Shown: positions 6,313 to 8,201 of the stretch, in pieces
How positions within the stretch are numbered: position 1 is the first letter of the stretch
How the letters are laid out: the number at the start of each line of letters is the position of its first letter
Position numbers and translations under genes: made by a program
Notes under the pieces: generated by a model
Databases searched by the model: none
What the model saw: only the letters and a program-made list of their open reading frames with translations
What the model was told of the DNA's origin: nothing
Source: Lachnospiraceae bacterium
GTDB taxonomy: Bacteria; Bacillota_A; Clostridia; Lachnospirales; Lachnospiraceae
Direction of reading: 5' to 3'
DNA: 8,201 nt
Assembly: GCA_017553965.1 (NCBI GenBank)
Contig: JAFZJK010000170.1
Location: 1-8,201, forward strand

Positions 6313-7641
6313 TTAAAACTGTCTTTTTGAAATCCACTCGCGGACGGCGCGTTGGGCGTTTTCCCCGAGAATTTCCTTCTTGTTCTTCTTCTTGAGGCCT
6401 TCCTGGTGGGGGAGCAGCCCGAAGTTGAAGTTCATCGGCTGGAAATCGTCGTTTTCTTCCACGAGGCGGTTCATGAGCGAGGCGATGCAGCTCTCGTCGG
6501 GCAGAGGGTCCGCATGGCCGTGCAGAAGGGTCTGCGCCATGTTCCAGGCGGCATACCAACCGGTAGCGACAGCCTCGGTGTAGCCTTCGCTGCCCGTAAT
6601 CTGCCCGGCGAACCATGTGGGCGGAATGCCCTTGGCGCATTCGAGGTCGGGGCGAAGGCGCAGCGTGGCGTCGAGGAACTTGGGCGATTCGATGAAGGTG
6701 TTCCGGTGCATGCAGCCGAGACGTGCAAAACGCGCGTTCCTGAGCCCCGGAACCATCGTGAAGATCTCTTTTTGCGTGCCCCACTTGAGGCGCGTCTGGA
6801 AACCGACCATGTTGAACAACGTTTTCTGCTTGTTTTCGGCACGCAGCTGGATGACCGCATACCACAATTTCCCGTTGTTGCCGAGTCCCAGCCCGATGGG
6901 GCGCATGGGGCCGTGGCGGAGCGTTTCGTAGCCGCGGCGGGCCATCTCTTCGACGGGGAGGCAGCCTTCGAACAGTTCGTTCTTTTCGAAGGGGCGCGGT
7001 TCCACGGCTTCGGCTTCGCAGAGCTTGCGTACAAACTCGGTATAGGTTTCCTTGTCGAGCGGGCAGTTGATAAAGTCGGCGGTTTCGCCCTTTTCCCAGC
7101 GGTTGCGGTAAAAAGCGTGGTCAAAATCGATGCTGTCCGTCTCTACCACGGGGGCGATGGCGTCGAAAAAGTGCAGGCGGTTGCTGCCGAGGCGCTTGAA
7201 GATGTCGTCGGCGAGCGCATCGCTCGCCAGCGGGCCGGCGGCGACGAGGGTCGGGCAGTCGCCTTCGAGGCTCTTGACCTCGTCGCGGTGGAGCGTGATG
7301 TTTTCAGCTTCCGCGATTTTGCGCTCCACGGACTCGCTGAAAATGTCTCGGTTGACGGTCAGCGAGTCCCCCGCCGGCACCGCTGCCTCGCGGGCACATT
7401 CCAGCAAGAAACTGCCGAGCATCGTGAGTTCCTGCTTCAAAAGCCCGTGTGCCGATGTGGCGCCCAGGGCCTTGAAACTGTTGGAACAGACAAGCTGCGC
7501 CAAATGCCCGTCCCTATGGGCGGGCGTCATGCGGTTGGGCCGCATTTCGTACAAGTCAACCTTGAAACCGCGGCTAGCCAGCTGCAGGGCCGCTTCGCAG
7601 CCCGCGAGACCGCCGCCGATTACGCGTACACGTTCATTCAT
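6313..7641 (-). CDS. trmFO: Methylenetetrahydrofolate-tRNA-(uracil-54-C5) methyltransferase
   Basis: A folate- and FAD-dependent enzyme that makes 5-methyluridine at position 54 of the tRNA T-loop, taking carbon from 5,10-methylenetetrahydrofolate. The protein has 442 residues, close to the usual 435-450. Evidence: the N-terminal FAD-binding VIGGGLAGCEAALQL (7-21), LYEMRP (30-35), PAHRDGHLAQLVCSNS (40-55, Cys52), NCPLDKETY (192-200), FEGCLPVEEMARRG (224-237; Cys227 matches the methyl-carrying Cys226 of the B. subtilis enzyme), GFQTRLKWGTQ (280-290), MHRNTFI (311-317) and FAGQITGSEGYTE (344-356). Nothing essential is missing. The ATG shares one base with the TGA of the upstream 151-residue gene, so translation is probably coupled. 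GC content is high (46 of 60 at 7201-7260), unlike the left of the window. Confidence 0.97.
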   Translation of the reverse strand: MNERVRVIGGGLAGCEAALQLASRGFKVDLYEMRPNRMTPAHRDGHLAQLVCSNSFKALGATSAHGLLKQELTMLGSFLLECAREAAVPAGDSLTVNRDIFSESVERKIAEAENITLHRDEVKSLEGDCPTLVAAGPLASDALADDIFKRLGSNRLHFFDAIAPVVETDSIDFDHAFYRNRWEKGETADFINCPLDKETYTEFVRKLCEAEAVEPRPFEKNELFEGCLPVEEMARRGYETLRHGPMRPIGLGLGNNGKLWYAVIQLRAENKQKTLFNMVGFQTRLKWGTQKEIFTMVPGLRNARFARLGCMHRNTFIESPKFLDATLRLRPDLECAKGIPPTWFAGQITGSEGYTEAVATGWYAAWNMAQTLLHGHADPLPDESCIASLMNRLVEENDDFQPMNFNFGLLPHQEGLKKKNKKEILGENAQRAVREWISKRQF

Positions 7642-8096
7642 CAGTTCATCACCGTCTTGCGGTAGCTCTTCGCGTTGCCAATCCAGAGCTTTACGAGGAG
7701 TTCTTCGAGCGAGGCGGTAGAAACGCAGTCCGGGTCGGCGTCCTGGATTTCATCGGAAATCAGGTTCGCCTGCGTCAGGTTCAGCATGCCGTAGTACATG
7801 GCCTCCATGAGCTGCGAGGCGAACTTCGGAGAGATGTTCGCGACGTAGTCCATGTCATTCAAGGGCGGCAACTGGTTCTTGTCCGGGCTGAACTGATCCA
7901 GGTTGTCCATGGTCCACATGTCGGCGGCCTTGCCCATGTCGGGGCTCGGGGCGATCTTCAGGAGTTTCTCCTGGTACGCCTTCCATTCGGCGTCGGTCGT
8001 CTTGCCTGCCTTGCGGACGGACTTCAGGAAGGACAGGACCGCGTAGTAGAGGTCCTTTTCCCGCTGGTTCGTTTCTTTTTGCGTCGCCGGAGCCAT
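7641..8096 (-). CDS. Conserved-looking hypothetical protein, 151 residues
   Basis: I do not recognise this protein. It is soluble, with no signal peptide or membrane span, and looks largely helical. A charged N-terminus (residues 1-12) leads into YYAVLSFLKSVRKAG (17-31), a middle segment rich in Pro, Asp and Met (about 51-84), then helical stretches such as SPKFASQLMEAMYYGMLNLTQANL (split near 89-112) and LEELLVKLWIGNAKSYRK (about 130-147). It has a single Cys in DPDCVS. That it is real is supported by its place between purH and trmFO, by AAGG six bases before its ATG, which overlaps the purH stop (TAAGG), and by the TGATG overlap into trmFO. Base composition matches trmFO. A role with the RNA-modifying or purine neighbours cannot be inferred beyond co-expression. 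Confidence 0.8.
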   Translation of the reverse strand: MAPATQKETNQREKDLYYAVLSFLKSVRKAGKTTDAEWKAYQEKLLKIAPSPDMGKAADMWTMDNLDQFSPDKNQLPPLNDMDYVANISPKFASQLMEAMYYGMLNLTQANLISDEIQDADPDCVSTASLEELLVKLWIGNAKSYRKTVMN

Positions 8097-8104
8097 GCTT
8101 TACC

Positions 8105-8201
8105 TTAGTGGCGGAAATGCCTCATGCCGGTGAACACCATGGCCACGCCAAGCTTGTCGCAAGCTTCGATGGAAAGGTTGTCCTTCTTGGAACCACCCGG
8201 C
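8105..8201 (-). CDS. purH: Bifunctional AICAR formyltransferase / IMP cyclohydrolase, C-terminal end (rest outside window)
   Basis: Only the last 31 codons and the TAA stop (8107-8105) are in the window. The visible end, [20 protein letters not shown] followed by [11 protein letters not shown], is the highly conserved C-terminus of PurH, which ends in TGMRHFRH in most bacteria. PurH carries out the last two steps of IMP synthesis, and this end belongs to the AICAR transformylase domain, which uses 10-formyl-tetrahydrofolate. The gene runs leftward and leads the run of genes continuing through the 151-residue protein and trmFO. Both PurH and TrmFO use one-carbon folates, which may or may not explain the grouping. 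Confidence 0.95.
   Translation of the reverse strand, partial: PGGSKKDNLSIEACDKLGVAMVFTGMRHFRH

Noticed and set aside
6263..6865. A 200-codon minus-strand frame and others overlapping trmFO
   Set aside because: They are frame-shifted shadows of trmFO; this one also runs into the tRNA-Pro gene. The translation is rich in Arg, Pro and His, as expected from misreading GC-rich DNA.
6352..7665. A 437-codon open frame on the plus strand antisense to trmFO
   Set aside because: It lies almost wholly opposite trmFO, which has all its family motifs. Long antisense frames are common in GC-rich genes, and its translation shows no recognisable domain and starts without a ribosome site.

Overview
The window reads as two unlike pieces of bacterial DNA joined near 6012-6031. 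Positions 1 to about 6010 have moderate to low GC, strong Shine-Dalgarno sites on most genes and Clostridia/Lachnospiraceae-type proteins. Positions from about 6031 to 8201 are clearly richer in GC and carry genes of a different type (trmFO, tRNA-Pro, an unrecognised 151-residue protein and the end of purH), perhaps from a rumen or gut Gram-negative such as a Fibrobacter relative. That second assignment is a guess from general character. The simplest reading is a chimeric metagenomic contig, or less likely a recombination boundary at a tRNA-like sequence.

Left piece: the 3' half of the large, single-chain purL (FGAM synthase, purine synthesis) runs rightward and ends at 1820, followed by a terminator-like hairpin. 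Next comes an AT-rich GT4 glycosyltransferase, also rightward, with no visible ribosome binding site. Facing it tail to tail, with the two stop codons interleaved in a TTAA, is a leftward three-gene operon. In order of transcription it encodes an HSL-type alpha/beta hydrolase, a HxxxDG acyltransferase of the alcohol acetyltransferase/condensation superfamily, and a DUF6320-like protein with a zinc ribbon and six membrane spans. An ester-forming enzyme, an ester-cleaving enzyme and a membrane protein encoded together suggest a small acyl-ester system whose substrate cannot be read from the sequence.

Joint region (5974-6200): a palindrome-rich, non-coding stretch holds several hairpins, a direct repeat of the 3' end of the tRNA-Pro gene, an inverted partial copy of its T-arm, and the tRNA terminator.

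Right piece: everything runs leftward, in the order purH (3' end only), 151-residue hypothetical, trmFO, tRNA-Pro(UGG), terminator. Stops and starts are tightly packed (the ribosome binding site overlaps the purH stop; TGATG overlap into trmFO), so the three proteins are probably one transcription unit. TrmFO makes the T54 methylation found in tRNAs such as the one encoded just downstream.
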